Positions 1-8,779 of a stretch of DNA of 29,655 bases are shown here, piece after piece. Each line of letters begins with the position of its first letter. Position 1 is the first letter of the stretch. The notes beneath the pieces were generated by a model, which saw only the letters and a program-made list of their open reading frames with translations, ran no database searches and was not told where the DNA came from. The position numbers and the translations under genes are program-made. This stretch comes from JAJRXG01 sp038523965. Its GTDB lineage: Bacteria; Bacteroidota; Bacteroidia; Chitinophagales; Saprospiraceae. The DNA lies in contig JBCBIX010000025.1 in assembly GCA_038523965.1 (NCBI GenBank), forward strand, positions 1 to 29,655, in the 5' to 3' direction.

Positions 1-1
1 T

Positions 2-718
2 CTGGTCAATGTAGTCGCCGAAGTAGAAAAAGGCAATACACCTCCTGAAGGTAGAGATCGGGAGGGACAATCCTCAAAATCAAGAAGCTCGAACGAGAAT
101 TTTACGAAGAATGTGAAGCCAGTTATGGCGGACAGTAAATCCGTGTCCACATCTCCACAAAAAGTGGCCACAAATCAACCCAAGACGGAACCTGTAACTT
201 CTGCATCAGCGGCAACTCCGTCTCCTCCAATATCTGCGCCATCAGCAACGAAAACGAACACAGTTGCTCGCCCTTCTCGTCCAACGAATACCGCCAGATC
301 GGCCATTACCAGGTCATTTACCAATAAGCGCGGCACGATGCCATGGCCTATCATTAAGGGAGAGATTAGTGAACGTTATGGTATCAGATTGAACGCAGAA
401 ACGAGGGGGTTGAAGTCGCGCAACTTTGGATTGGACTTCAGTTGTCCACCCGCGTCGAGCATACTGGCTGTCCATCAGGGCACTGTGCTTCTGATCTCCG
501 AGTCTGACTTTGAGGGATCCACCGTGACGCTAAAGCATGGAGACTATCTGACAGTCTACTATAACCTAAGTACAGTAGATGTCAGAAGAGGTGATGTCGT
601 GGCAATGGGGCAGCGGTTGGGGAGACTGGCTACCGGTGCCACGGACAAGGTCTTTCACTTCGAAGTCTGGGAGGATCAGCATCGTACAAACCCAGAACGT
701 TGGCTCCAAACGAGATAA
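2..718 (+). CDS. EnvC-like murein hydrolase activator (degenerate M23/LytM domain), 5'-truncated by window edge
   Basis: The frame is open from base 2 with no convincing start, so the gene begins outside the window. A Ser/Thr/Pro-rich linker (about 113-320) leads into a C-terminal LytM/M23 beta-sheet domain that opens with the PWPI..G.IsErYG segment (from about 338) typical of Bacteroidota EnvC-like proteins. The zinc ligands are degraded. The usual HxGxD is NFGLD (421-435), the HxH pair is reduced to FHFEVW, and the 'YxHL' His is Asn (YYNL). By family knowledge such inactive LytM proteins act in the periplasm by binding and activating amidases during septal or cell-wall cleavage rather than cutting peptidoglycan. 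An N-terminal signal peptide and coiled coil are expected upstream but cannot be seen. It ends 65 bases before hflX on the same strand. An active M23 peptidase is unlikely given the lost ligands. Confidence 0.8.
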   Translation: MVNVVAEVEKGNTPPEGRDREGQSSKSRSSNENFTKNVKPVMADSKSVSTSPQKVATNQPKTEPVTSASAATPSPPISAPSATKTNTVARPSRPTNTARSAITRSFTNKRGTMPWPIIKGEISERYGIRLNAETRGLKSRNFGLDFSCPPASSILAVHQGTVLLISESDFEGSTVTLKHGDYLTVYYNLSTVDVRRGDVVAMGQRLGRLATGATDKVFHFEVWEDQHRTNPERWLQTR

Positions 719-783
719 AGCCTCACTTTTGCACCTCTTAGCCCGCATTCACTCTCGGGTATTTCCAAAATCACAACTCGCAT

Positions 784-1992
784 ATGTCTCAGGACTGGAA
801 CATTGGGCAGAAGAGCAAGAGCCTAAAGAAGAAGGATGAAAAGGCTGTCTTGGTAGGATTGGCTTTGCCTGGACAGAGTAAGGAGACGATCGCTGAGCAC
901 TTAGATGAACTTGAGTTTCTGGCTTTGACCGCTGGAGCTAAAACGGTCAAAACTTATGTTCAGCAATTAGATCATCCTGACTCGAGAACGTTCATCGGTA
1001 GTGGGAAAGTGGACGAGATCGCCACCTATATCGAAGACTATGATGTGGATCTGGTCATTTTCGACGATGATTTATCCGCCAAACAGACCTCCATCCTTGA
1101 GGAAGTCTTCAAGCGAAAGATTATCGATCGTAGCTCCTTGATCCTCGACATTTTTGCCGCTCGTGCTCGTACGGCTCAGGCGCGCACCCAGGTCGATCTC
1201 GCTCAGATGCAGTATTTACTTCCTCGGCTTAGAGGGCTCTGGACTCACCTCGAGCGTCAACGAGGTGGGATTGGTATGAGAGGACCAGGAGAGCAAGAGA
1301 TCGAAACAGATCGTCGTATCGTCAGAGATAAGATTTCCAAACTCAAAAAGAAATTGATCAAGATCGATCAGCAGAATCGTACTCAGCGCAGTAATCGGGG
1401 CCAGATGATCCGTGTAGCATTAGTGGGTTATACCAATGTAGGGAAGTCTACGCTGATGAACCTTCTTAGTAAATCAGAGGTCTTCGCAGAGGATAAACTG
1501 TTCGCAACGCTGGATACTACAGTTCGAAAAGTTGTCTTAGGTAGGATGCCTTTCCTACTTAGTGATACGGTAGGGTTCATCCGTAAATTGCCCCATCATC
1601 TTGTCGAGAGCTTTAAGTCCACCTTGGATGAAGCTCGCGAAAGTGATCTACTGGTCCATGTCATCGATATCTCACATCCACATTATGAAGACCATATTCG
1701 GACCGTACAAGAGACCATGATCGACCTTGGAGTCGATCATAAGCCACAACTGTTAGTTTTCAATAAGATTGATGCCTATAGGAAGCGTCATTTTGATGAC
1801 TTACTCGAGGAAGAGATCAAAGAAGAAATACTATCAGATCTGCGATCCACGCTGTCGAATACCTACAACTTCCCCATCATCTTTGTCTCTGCTCTACAAC
1901 GAGAGAATATTGATAGTTTAAGAGACTTGTTACAAACGCATGTTGCTGCTCAGTACGAGATCAGATATCCGTATCAGGTGAAAAACTTTTAG
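784..1992 (+). CDS. hflX: GTPase HflX
   Basis: This is a 402-residue TRAFAC-class GTPase that binds the 50S subunit and splits or rescues stalled ribosomes. The N-terminal HflX domain carries the family hallmark GGIGMRGPGE (residues 161-170), followed by a helical Lys-rich linker. The G domain has G1 GYTNVGKST (215-223), G3 DTVG (261-264) and G4 NKID (327-330). The ATG at 784 gives a protein of normal family length, and no Shine-Dalgarno sequence is obvious, as usual in Bacteroidota. A 65-base gap separates it from the EnvC-like gene and 111 bases separate it from the next gene. The upstream gap has no exact TAnnTTTG match, so it may be co-transcribed with the EnvC-like gene. Confidence 0.97.
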   Translation: MSQDWNIGQKSKSLKKKDEKAVLVGLALPGQSKETIAEHLDELEFLALTAGAKTVKTYVQQLDHPDSRTFIGSGKVDEIATYIEDYDVDLVIFDDDLSAKQTSILEEVFKRKIIDRSSLILDIFAARARTAQARTQVDLAQMQYLLPRLRGLWTHLERQRGGIGMRGPGEQEIETDRRIVRDKISKLKKKLIKIDQQNRTQRSNRGQMIRVALVGYTNVGKSTLMNLLSKSEVFAEDKLFATLDTTVRKVVLGRMPFLLSDTVGFIRKLPHHLVESFKSTLDEARESDLLVHVIDISHPHYEDHIRTVQETMIDLGVDHKPQLLVFNKIDAYRKRHFDDLLEEEIKEEILSDLRSTLSNTYNFPIIFVSALQRENIDSLRDLLQTHVAAQYEIRYPYQVKNF

Positions 1993-2103
1993 GAGAATTC
2001 GTCTTGCTCGGTTTGGACTTCGTCGATCGACCACTGCCTTAGTCGTGAGAATCCCGTATTTGAATTTCTCATCCCTTCTGACTAAACTACTAACACACAG
2101 ACC

Positions 2104-3828
2104 ATGATCGTACCCAAGGCACATATGTCCACTGTAATCAGCCTTGTTTTACCAATTCTTTTGGCTGTTCCTTCGGTCTATGGGCAAGGTGCTTTCAGCA
2201 TTCAAAACTATCAAGTCACGATCGATGTGGACGAGTTAGGTGTACTTGACATCACTGAAGTCATGGATGTAAACTTTAGTGAACCGCGAAGAGGTATCTA
2301 TCGAGAAATCCCCTACGTCTACAACATAGATGGTGAGAAGTATACAACCACCGTATCGGATATCACAGTAGCTAACCACCCCTATCAAGTGTCTGGTGAT
2401 CGGGAGAATAAACGAATTCGTATCGGCGATCCTGAGGTATATCTGGAAGGCGACGTGAAGTACACAATAGATTACCGTGTATCTGGGGCAATAGTTTCAT
2501 ATGATACTCATGATGAGTTTTACTGGAATGTGATCCCGTTCAATTCTGATGTGCCTATCGATTTGGCCAGCTTTTCGATCCGATTTCCTTCAGCCTGGGC
2601 AGATAGTTTGGAGGAGTATGTAGCTTTCGCTGGGAGATATGGGAGCCGCGATGAGGAATTGGTGGTAAGTAATCGGGGAACACGGTATTCTGCGGCGACA
2701 ACCAGACGATTGAATCCAGGAGAAGGCATGACCTTCGCAGTACGACTTCATAAAGGACTGGCAAAGGCGTCCTATCTAACTTCTGCATCATCAAGTACAA
2801 ACAGCAAGGTTCATCCTGCCTGGATGCGATGGTTAGTATTGCTCCCTCTTGGTATAGGTGCATTGATATTGAGCATTTGGAATAGACTAAATCCGCGCAG
2901 GGTCAAGCCAGATCCAATAGTGACCTTTTATCCACCTACGGGCTTCTCTCCTGCAGAGGTTGGTACATTTTATGATCATCGAGTCCACCAACGAGATATC
3001 ATATCCCTTCTACCGTACTGGGGAGAGCTCGGGTATATCAAAATCCAACCGCTTAGCGGCTCCGAGCACGATATGACATTCATCAAGCAGAAGAATTTAC
3101 CTGATGGTAGCCCATCCTACCAGACTCACTTCTTTGAGGAGTTGTTTAAGCATTCAGATGTGGTTTTGTTATCGGATCTACGCCACAAGTTTCATCAGAC
3201 GATGACCTCGACCTCCTATAAGGTGTATCGCGAAGTACTCTCACGTCCATTGTACAACGAATCGTATCGATCCGTCTTCCACAGTTGGCGAACGATACTG
3301 GCTGGGTTGTTCTGCACCATGGCGGGAGCATTATTGTGTGCATTTGGGGTCATTTTGGCGGGTATTGGGATGATCCTGATTGGTCTTATTCTATTTATAC
3401 TTCGTGCGATGGAGCCACGGCTTTCCACCCATGGGCAGGAGATGAAGCATCATTTGCAAGGACTTCGGATGTGGTTGGCCGATCCAGACCCTGAAGAGCT
3501 GACCATCTTGCTGAAGAAAGACCCAAACTATCTGTATCGCATGTTTCCTTTTGCTGTAGCCTTTGGTTTGGACCAAAGCTGGCAGAAGCGACTTGGGGAG
3601 TTTGAGACATTGGAACCACCTATTTGGCTGGATACATCAGCTATGGCTCTTCCTACGAATGCATTTACGATGGGCCATTTAGCTTCGGCATTTCAGCCAC
3701 GGGTGATCAGTAAAGTTTTCACCAGTACCCCACCATCGTCTGGAGGTTCAGGTGGCAGCTTCTCGGGGGGTGGATTCTCAGGTTCTGCGGGAGGTGGAAT
3801 GGGTGGAGGTAGTGTTGGGAGTTGGTAA
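2104..3828 (+). CDS. DUF2207 domain membrane protein
   Basis: The protein has 574 residues. A signal peptide ends at VYG|Q (Gln at +1). It is followed by an extracytoplasmic DUF2207 domain with the characteristic pattern of a beta-rich start (FSIQNYQVTIDVDELGVLDI), then GIYREIPY and a YRVSGAI strand. A first transmembrane segment lies near residues 240-258 and a hydrophobic pair near 398-430. The C-terminal cytoplasmic part includes YLYRMFPFAVAFGLDQSW, matching the family's 'LPYAvALG' motif. The tail is the usual Gly/Ser-rich low-complexity sequence ending in GSW. The molecular function of DUF2207 proteins is not established. A second in-frame ATG at 2125 would give a shorter, equally plausible signal peptide. 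The peptide-transporter genes downstream are on the same strand, 65 bases away. Confidence 0.9.
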   Translation: MIVPKAHMSTVISLVLPILLAVPSVYGQGAFSIQNYQVTIDVDELGVLDITEVMDVNFSEPRRGIYREIPYVYNIDGEKYTTTVSDITVANHPYQVSGDRENKRIRIGDPEVYLEGDVKYTIDYRVSGAIVSYDTHDEFYWNVIPFNSDVPIDLASFSIRFPSAWADSLEEYVAFAGRYGSRDEELVVSNRGTRYSAATTRRLNPGEGMTFAVRLHKGLAKASYLTSASSSTNSKVHPAWMRWLVLLPLGIGALILSIWNRLNPRRVKPDPIVTFYPPTGFSPAEVGTFYDHRVHQRDIISLLPYWGELGYIKIQPLSGSEHDMTFIKQKNLPDGSPSYQTHFFEELFKHSDVVLLSDLRHKFHQTMTSTSYKVYREVLSRPLYNESYRSVFHSWRTILAGLFCTMAGALLCAFGVILAGIGMILIGLILFILRAMEPRLSTHGQEMKHHLQGLRMWLADPDPEELTILLKKDPNYLYRMFPFAVAFGLDQSWQKRLGEFETLEPPIWLDTSAMALPTNAFTMGHLASAFQPRVISKVFTSTPPSSGGSGGSFSGGGFSGSAGGGMGGGSVGSW

Positions 3829-3840
3829 TCACCCAGTGAG

Positions 3841-3889
3841 TAAGGACGGTGTTTTTCCTACTTTACGCCATCTACTAAAATCGTCCTTA
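3841..3889 (+). repeat. 8-bp perfect inverted repeat before the POT transporter start
   Basis: TAAGGACG at 3841-3848 is exactly complementary to CGTCCTTA at 3882-3889, with a 33-base spacer. The right arm ends 4 bases before the ATG at 3894, so the pairing in mRNA would bring the translation start next to a stem. No U-tract follows, so it is not a standard terminator. Function unknown. Confidence 0.45.
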
Positions 3890-3893
3890 TCGT

Positions 3894-5378
3894 ATGGAGA
3901 AGACATTTTTTGGCCATCCACGAGGCTTGGCAACACTATTTTTCACCGAGATGTGGGAGCGTTTTTCCTTCTATGGGATGCGTGCGATACTTATCCTTTT
4001 TATGGTGGGTGAGACGGCTAAAGAAGGCCTTGGATTAGATACTGAGACTGCTGGAGCTGCCTATGGGTTGTATACAGCAGCGGTCTATCTTTTGGCACTT
4101 CCTGGAGGAAGGATAGCAGACACACTGATCGGACAACGAAAGGCGATTTTTTACGGAGGTATTTTGATTATGATTGGTCACGGGATTTTAGCGATTCCCG
4201 CAGGTCCAGGTGTCTTTTTTGCAGGATTGGCCTTTGTTGCTTTAGGAACTGGCTTTCTGAAGCCAAACATCAGCTCACTTGTAGGTACGCTATACGGTGA
4301 TGACAAGGGAGCAAGACGAGACGCCGGGTTTTCCATTTTTTATATGTCGATCAACTTGGGTTCCTTCATTGGCCAAATTTTGGTGCCAGTCGCAGCATCT
4401 TATAATTGGCATCTGGGTTTTGGCTTAGCGGCGATTGGGATGTTTTTCGGTCTGGTCTATTTTAAGATGACTGAAGATCAGAATTTCGGATCGCTTGGGT
4501 TAGCCCCTGAAAAGTCAGCCTCGTCGATCATAGAGTCAGATCAGAAAAAAGATCTGCTGAAGTACATCATTCCCTCCGTATTGGTCCTAATACTCGTGAC
4601 CCTTCAGATGACAGGGCAAATTGACATTGGTAGCATCGTAGGTGTTGCTGAAGCTATGAAGTATGTCATTGTTTTAGTGGCCGTATTCTACTTTGCTTAT
4701 GTACTTTTTGCAGGTGGATTGGATGGTGAAGAGTTCAAAAAAGTGCTTGTCATCATTCTGTTATTCATTGGAGGAGCTACGTTCTGGAGTGGATTCGAGC
4801 AAGCTGGGTCTGCGCTCAACATATTTGCTCAGGACTGGACCAATCGAAACATCCTCGGAACGGTGCTACCCGCGGGAACCTTACAGTCGGCGAACTCGGG
4901 CTTCATCATCATCTTTGCTCCTATTATGGGCGCTTTGTGGGTTTGGTTAGCAAAACGCAATCTGAATCCCCGAACACCTATCAAATTTGCCATTGGATTA
5001 GTACTTCTTGGGCTTGGATTTCTGGTGATGGTATCCGCGGCTCAGATAGCAGCAGCGGGAGCTAAGGCTGGTATGTTCTTTTTGATCTTGACTTACTTTT
5101 TTCATTCGATCGGTGAGCTTTGCTTGAGTCCGGTAGGACTTAGTTCCATGACCAAGCTATCACCTACGAGATATGTGGGTCAGATGATGGGATTGTGGTT
5201 CGTAGCTACAGCATTGGGTAATCTCATCGCAGGTACATTTGCGGGGAACTTTGACCCATCCAACGTCGGTCAGATGCCAGATCTCTTTTGGGTCTTTGTC
5301 AAGCTTCCTGTGGGAGTAGCGCTCATTTTTGTGGCGGTGAGTCCGATCGTTAACAAGTGGATGAAAGAAGTCCATTAA
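3894..5378 (+). CDS. POT/PTR family proton-dependent di-/tripeptide transporter
   Basis: This 494-residue inner-membrane MFS protein takes up di- and tripeptides with protons. The N-terminus has the POT proton/peptide motif as FFTEMWERFSFYG (ExxERFxxYG). The PTR2 signature region reads GTGFLKPNISSLVG...FSIFYMSINLGSFIG. Many hydrophobic helices follow, consistent with 12-14 transmembrane segments, and the late motif SIGELCLSPVGLSSMTKLSP is also typical. Length and start agree with the family. The gene ends 19 bases before the OPT transporter on the same strand, so the two are probably co-transcribed. The inverted repeat just upstream could affect its translation. Substrate range beyond peptides cannot be told from sequence. 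Confidence 0.95.
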   Translation: MEKTFFGHPRGLATLFFTEMWERFSFYGMRAILILFMVGETAKEGLGLDTETAGAAYGLYTAAVYLLALPGGRIADTLIGQRKAIFYGGILIMIGHGILAIPAGPGVFFAGLAFVALGTGFLKPNISSLVGTLYGDDKGARRDAGFSIFYMSINLGSFIGQILVPVAASYNWHLGFGLAAIGMFFGLVYFKMTEDQNFGSLGLAPEKSASSIIESDQKKDLLKYIIPSVLVLILVTLQMTGQIDIGSIVGVAEAMKYVIVLVAVFYFAYVLFAGGLDGEEFKKVLVIILLFIGGATFWSGFEQAGSALNIFAQDWTNRNILGTVLPAGTLQSANSGFIIIFAPIMGALWVWLAKRNLNPRTPIKFAIGLVLLGLGFLVMVSAAQIAAAGAKAGMFFLILTYFFHSIGELCLSPVGLSSMTKLSPTRYVGQMMGLWFVATALGNLIAGTFAGNFDPSNVGQMPDLFWVFVKLPVGVALIFVAVSPIVNKWMKEVH

Positions 5379-5397
5379 GCCCATCACAAGTTCCGCT

Positions 5398-7350
5398 ATG
5401 TCTCAAGATCACCAACCTTATATACCGTCATCGACGAAATTACCTGAGACCACCATCAAGGCATTCGTGTTGGGGGCATTACTCTCCATGCTTTTATCAG
5501 CTGCTAATGCTTATCTCGGATTGTTTGCTGGACTCACGGTTTCAGCTTCCATACCTGCAGCAGTGCTTTCGATGGCTATCCTTCGATTGTTCAAGAATCA
5601 TAACATCCTTGAGAACAACATCGTCCAGACCGCGGCTTCTGCCGGGGAGTCTCTCGCGGCAGGAGTCATCTTTACCTTTCCAGCCCTTGTTTTGATGGGC
5701 TATTGGGATCGTTTTGATTATTGGGAGACGGTGCTCATCGCATTGTCAGGGGGTGTGCTTGGTGTATTGTTCACAGTTCCATTGCGCTCCGCGCTCATCG
5801 TCAAACAGAAATTGCAGTTCCCTGAAGGAGTCGCAACTTCTGAAGTACTTAAGACAGGTGAGAAAGGAGGTAAAGCAGTCAAATACTTGATACAAGGTTC
5901 ACTCATTGGCGCCGGAGTCAAGTTAGCGGAGAGCGGTCTCAAACTATGGACAGGAACTGGAGCGACTGCATCCATGTGGGGTGGGAAGATCTATGCTTTT
6001 ATTGCCATGAACCTAAGTCCAGCTCTTATTGGAGTTGGCTACATCGTGGGACTCCGGATTTCCTTTTTGGTTTTTGCGGGTGGAGTGATCAGTTGGTACA
6101 TCGCCATCCCTTGGTACATCGCCGCCAATCAACTGAGTCCAGAACCGGGGGGAGCAGTTGATCTGGGATATCAGATCTGGACATCACAGATCCGCTATCT
6201 CGGAGTGGGAGCCATGGTCGTCGGTGGACTCTGGGCACTTATCAAGCTGCGCGGTTCGATCGGTTTGGCAGTACAGAGCGGCATTCAGGCGATCAAGCAG
6301 AACCGTGACGTATCATCCACTCAGCGCACTGAGAGAGATACACCGATGCAGTGGGTATTAGCGGCTATCGTAGTGATGATTATACCCATCTTTTTGATCT
6401 ATCTACGAGAGATCCATGATATCGCTATCACGGGAATGATGGCAGTATTTATGGTTATCGCAGGTTTCCTGTTTAGCGCAGTTGCTGGCTACATGGCAGG
6501 ACTGGTCGGCAGTAGCAATAATCCAATTTCGGGTGTCACTATAGCGACGATACTTACGGCCTCACTCATATTGGTTGTCATCCTGGGTGCCGATAATGAA
6601 AAAGGTCCCGCCGCAGCCATCTTAATCGGGGCTGTTGTCTGCTGTGCGGCAGCTATCGCAGGAGATAATATGCAAGATCTCAAAGCAGGACACGTGTTAG
6701 GCGCGACTCCCCAAAATCAACAGATCATGCAAATGGTTGGAGTGGTTAGCGCTGCACTTGTTATGCCGCTGGTACTTCAGTTGCTGATGCAAGGTTTTGG
6801 GTTTGGTCCCGCAACAGAAGCGAATCCTGATTCTCTTGCAGCTCCTCAGGCCACATTGATGCAAAGTGTTGCCGAAGGGGTATTCTCAGGAGATCTCCCT
6901 TGGCCTATGGTCTATGCGGGTATGGTCATTGGCACGATTGTGATCATTTTGGATCAGATTCAAGAAAGACGAGGTAGTGATTTTCGGATTCCTGTTCTTG
7001 CGGTGGCGGTAGGGATATATCTTCCATTCGAACTGGACAGTGCCATCATGTTGGGTGGTATTGTCGCATGGTTGGTCCAGCGCTATCACAGAAGTCGTTC
7101 AGGAGATCCAAACTATGATAACAAACAAAAGAATAGTGAAAACAGTGGTCTTCTCATCGCTTCCGGTCTTATTACTGGAGAGGCGCTCATGGGATTGACC
7201 TATGCCCTGATCATCGTGCTGACTGGTTCGCGAACCGCACTTGCCATAGCCGATGAGCCATTTGATGCTGTTCCTGGAGTCATAGTCATCGCCGTATTAT
7301 GTTTCTGGATCTACAGTAAAACTAAAGGAGCCTTCAGCACAGAAGAGTAG
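5398..7350 (+). CDS. OPT family oligopeptide transporter
   Basis: The protein has 650 residues and is a polytopic inner-membrane transporter of the OPT superfamily, which is unrelated to POT. Family landmarks are the N-terminal helix AFVLGALLSMLLSAANAYLGL, the FPEGVATSEVLKTGEKGG motif near residue 141, the central GDNMQDLKAGHVLGATPQNQQ segment, and RRGSDFRIPVLAVAVGIYLPFELD near the C-terminus. Bacterial OPT members are predicted to carry peptides or metal chelates; the substrate here is unknown. It follows the POT gene by 19 bases, giving two unrelated peptide-type transporters in one probable transcript. The 175-base gap after it separates it from the M16 peptidase gene. Confidence 0.94.
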   Translation: MSQDHQPYIPSSTKLPETTIKAFVLGALLSMLLSAANAYLGLFAGLTVSASIPAAVLSMAILRLFKNHNILENNIVQTAASAGESLAAGVIFTFPALVLMGYWDRFDYWETVLIALSGGVLGVLFTVPLRSALIVKQKLQFPEGVATSEVLKTGEKGGKAVKYLIQGSLIGAGVKLAESGLKLWTGTGATASMWGGKIYAFIAMNLSPALIGVGYIVGLRISFLVFAGGVISWYIAIPWYIAANQLSPEPGGAVDLGYQIWTSQIRYLGVGAMVVGGLWALIKLRGSIGLAVQSGIQAIKQNRDVSSTQRTERDTPMQWVLAAIVVMIIPIFLIYLREIHDIAITGMMAVFMVIAGFLFSAVAGYMAGLVGSSNNPISGVTIATILTASLILVVILGADNEKGPAAAILIGAVVCCAAAIAGDNMQDLKAGHVLGATPQNQQIMQMVGVVSAALVMPLVLQLLMQGFGFGPATEANPDSLAAPQATLMQSVAEGVFSGDLPWPMVYAGMVIGTIVIILDQIQERRGSDFRIPVLAVAVGIYLPFELDSAIMLGGIVAWLVQRYHRSRSGDPNYDNKQKNSENSGLLIASGLITGEALMGLTYALIIVLTGSRTALAIADEPFDAVPGVIVIAVLCFWIYSKTKGAFSTEE

Positions 7351-7474
7351 GGCCTTTCATCAGACATCCGGCAGCATTGATCTTGCTATGAGGCGCTTTT
7401 GGGTGGCTTGTAGACCATATTCTTCTTTCGTGTAGTGATGGCAGATGTATCGACTCTGTCGATAATCAGTCGGC

Positions 7475-7526
7475 AAAAGGAGTGCGATTGAAACTACCTT
7501 CGCGACCGAATACAAGCGTTTTTTAA
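7475..7526 (+). other. Possible short leader reading frame coupled to the M16 peptidase start
   Basis: An AAAAGGAG Shine-Dalgarno-like run (7475-7482) lies 5 bases before a TTG (7488), which opens a 12-codon frame (sense codons LKLPSRPNTSVF, or M for the initiator). Its TAA (7524-7526) overlaps the ATG of the M16 gene (7526-7528) as TAATG. The geometry suits translational coupling. Strong Shine-Dalgarno sequences are rare in this phylum and no other support exists, so this is tentative. The rest of the 7351-7525 gap shows no clear promoter; TACCTTCG (7495-7502) is a one-mismatch -7 box. Confidence 0.25.
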
Positions 7527-8779
7527 TGATCCATTATGACAAGCGAATCCTTGACAATGGTCTGACGGTCGTGGCAGAGCAAGATACAACTACTAACATG
7601 TGTGCTGTAAATGTCTTGTACAAAGTTGGATCCAGAGATGAGGAGGCTGATCGCACTGGGTTCGCTCATTTGTTTGAGCATCTAATGTTTTGTGGGACCC
7701 ATCAAGTCCCAGATTTTGATACTCCGCTACAGAATGCAGGGGGAGAGAACAATGCTTTTACAAATACAGACTACACGAACTTTTACGATCTCGTTCCTGC
7801 CAAGAATATCGAGGTAGCACTCTGGTTAGAAGCGGACAGGATGATGGGCCTTGATATCAATCAAAAATCACTTTCTGTCCAGCAGAAAGTAGTCATCGAA
7901 GAGTTTAAGGAGGTCTGTCTCAATAAGCCTTATGGCGATAGTTGGCATCATCTGGCCGCTTTGGCCTATCAAGATCACGCCTACAGTTGGCCGACTATTG
8001 GGAAAAACATAGATCATATAGCCAATGCACATCTGAGCGAGGTCCGATCTTTTTATGACCATCACTACCATCCATCTAATGCGATTCTTACAGTGTCAGG
8101 TCCATTAGCGGTCGATAGTGTATTCCGATTAGCAGAGAAGTGGTTCGGGAAGATCAAAGTCGATAGTTACTCTGTGAGTAAACCGTCTGTTGATGTAAAT
8201 CAAGAGGAGGAGCGATTCACTGGCGTTGATGCTGATGTTCCGTCTCCATTATTTTTGTTGGGATACCATATGCCAGGTCGCAATAGTCAAGCTTACTATG
8301 CATGTGATCTCCTTAGTGATGTATTGGCTAATGGAAAGTCATCGCGCTTCTATACCAGCCTGATCAGAGGTAAACAATTGTTCAGCAGTTTAGACTGCTA
8401 TGTCACAGGCACATTCGAGCCTGGACTGATTATTATCGAAGGTCGCCCTATGCCTGGTGTATCCATACAGGAAGCTTTGGAGGCAGTCCAACATGAGATT
8501 CAAACTGTAGTTGATGATCCACCCGCTGACCGCGAACTCCAGAAGGTGAAAAATAAGGTCATTTCAAGTCTTGCGATTAGCGATCTGAACGTACTCAACA
8601 AAGCCATTTCTATGGCATATTTCGAGTGGCTGGACTCGTTAGACTTGATGAACCAACAGGAAAGACTTTATGAGCAGGTGACTGCCGAAGACATTGTCGA
8701 CATGACTCGCTCATATCTGCGTGCTTCTAACCGAAGCATCGTCGAGTATCGACCTACTGCTGAGGTCAGCGCTGTTTAA
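7526..8779 (+). CDS. M16 family zinc metallopeptidase
   Basis: This 417-residue protein is an inverzincin-type peptidase related to processing peptidase and pitrilysin. It shows the inverted zinc motif HLFEH (His48, Glu51, His52) and a distal acidic ligand in VVIEEF (probably Glu126), so the active site looks intact. It has two M16-type alpha/beta halves, the second beginning near residue 175, and a YHMPGR segment. No signal peptide is visible, so it is predicted cytoplasmic. A likely role is cutting imported or internal peptides, fitting the two peptide transporters upstream, but this is inference from context. Its TAA overlaps the stop of the convergent nucleotidylyltransferase gene by 4 bases. 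Confidence 0.94.
   Translation: MIHYDKRILDNGLTVVAEQDTTTNMCAVNVLYKVGSRDEEADRTGFAHLFEHLMFCGTHQVPDFDTPLQNAGGENNAFTNTDYTNFYDLVPAKNIEVALWLEADRMMGLDINQKSLSVQQKVVIEEFKEVCLNKPYGDSWHHLAALAYQDHAYSWPTIGKNIDHIANAHLSEVRSFYDHHYHPSNAILTVSGPLAVDSVFRLAEKWFGKIKVDSYSVSKPSVDVNQEEERFTGVDADVPSPLFLLGYHMPGRNSQAYYACDLLSDVLANGKSSRFYTSLIRGKQLFSSLDCYVTGTFEPGLIIIEGRPMPGVSIQEALEAVQHEIQTVVDDPPADRELQKVKNKVISSLAISDLNVLNKAISMAYFEWLDSLDLMNQQERLYEQVTAEDIVDMTRSYLRASNRSIVEYRPTAEVSAV

Noticed and set aside
2046..2071. Inverted repeat TGAGAA...TTCTCA before the DUF2207 gene
   Set aside because: Only 6 bp with a 14-base loop and no adjacent promoter boxes; this is expected by chance at this length.
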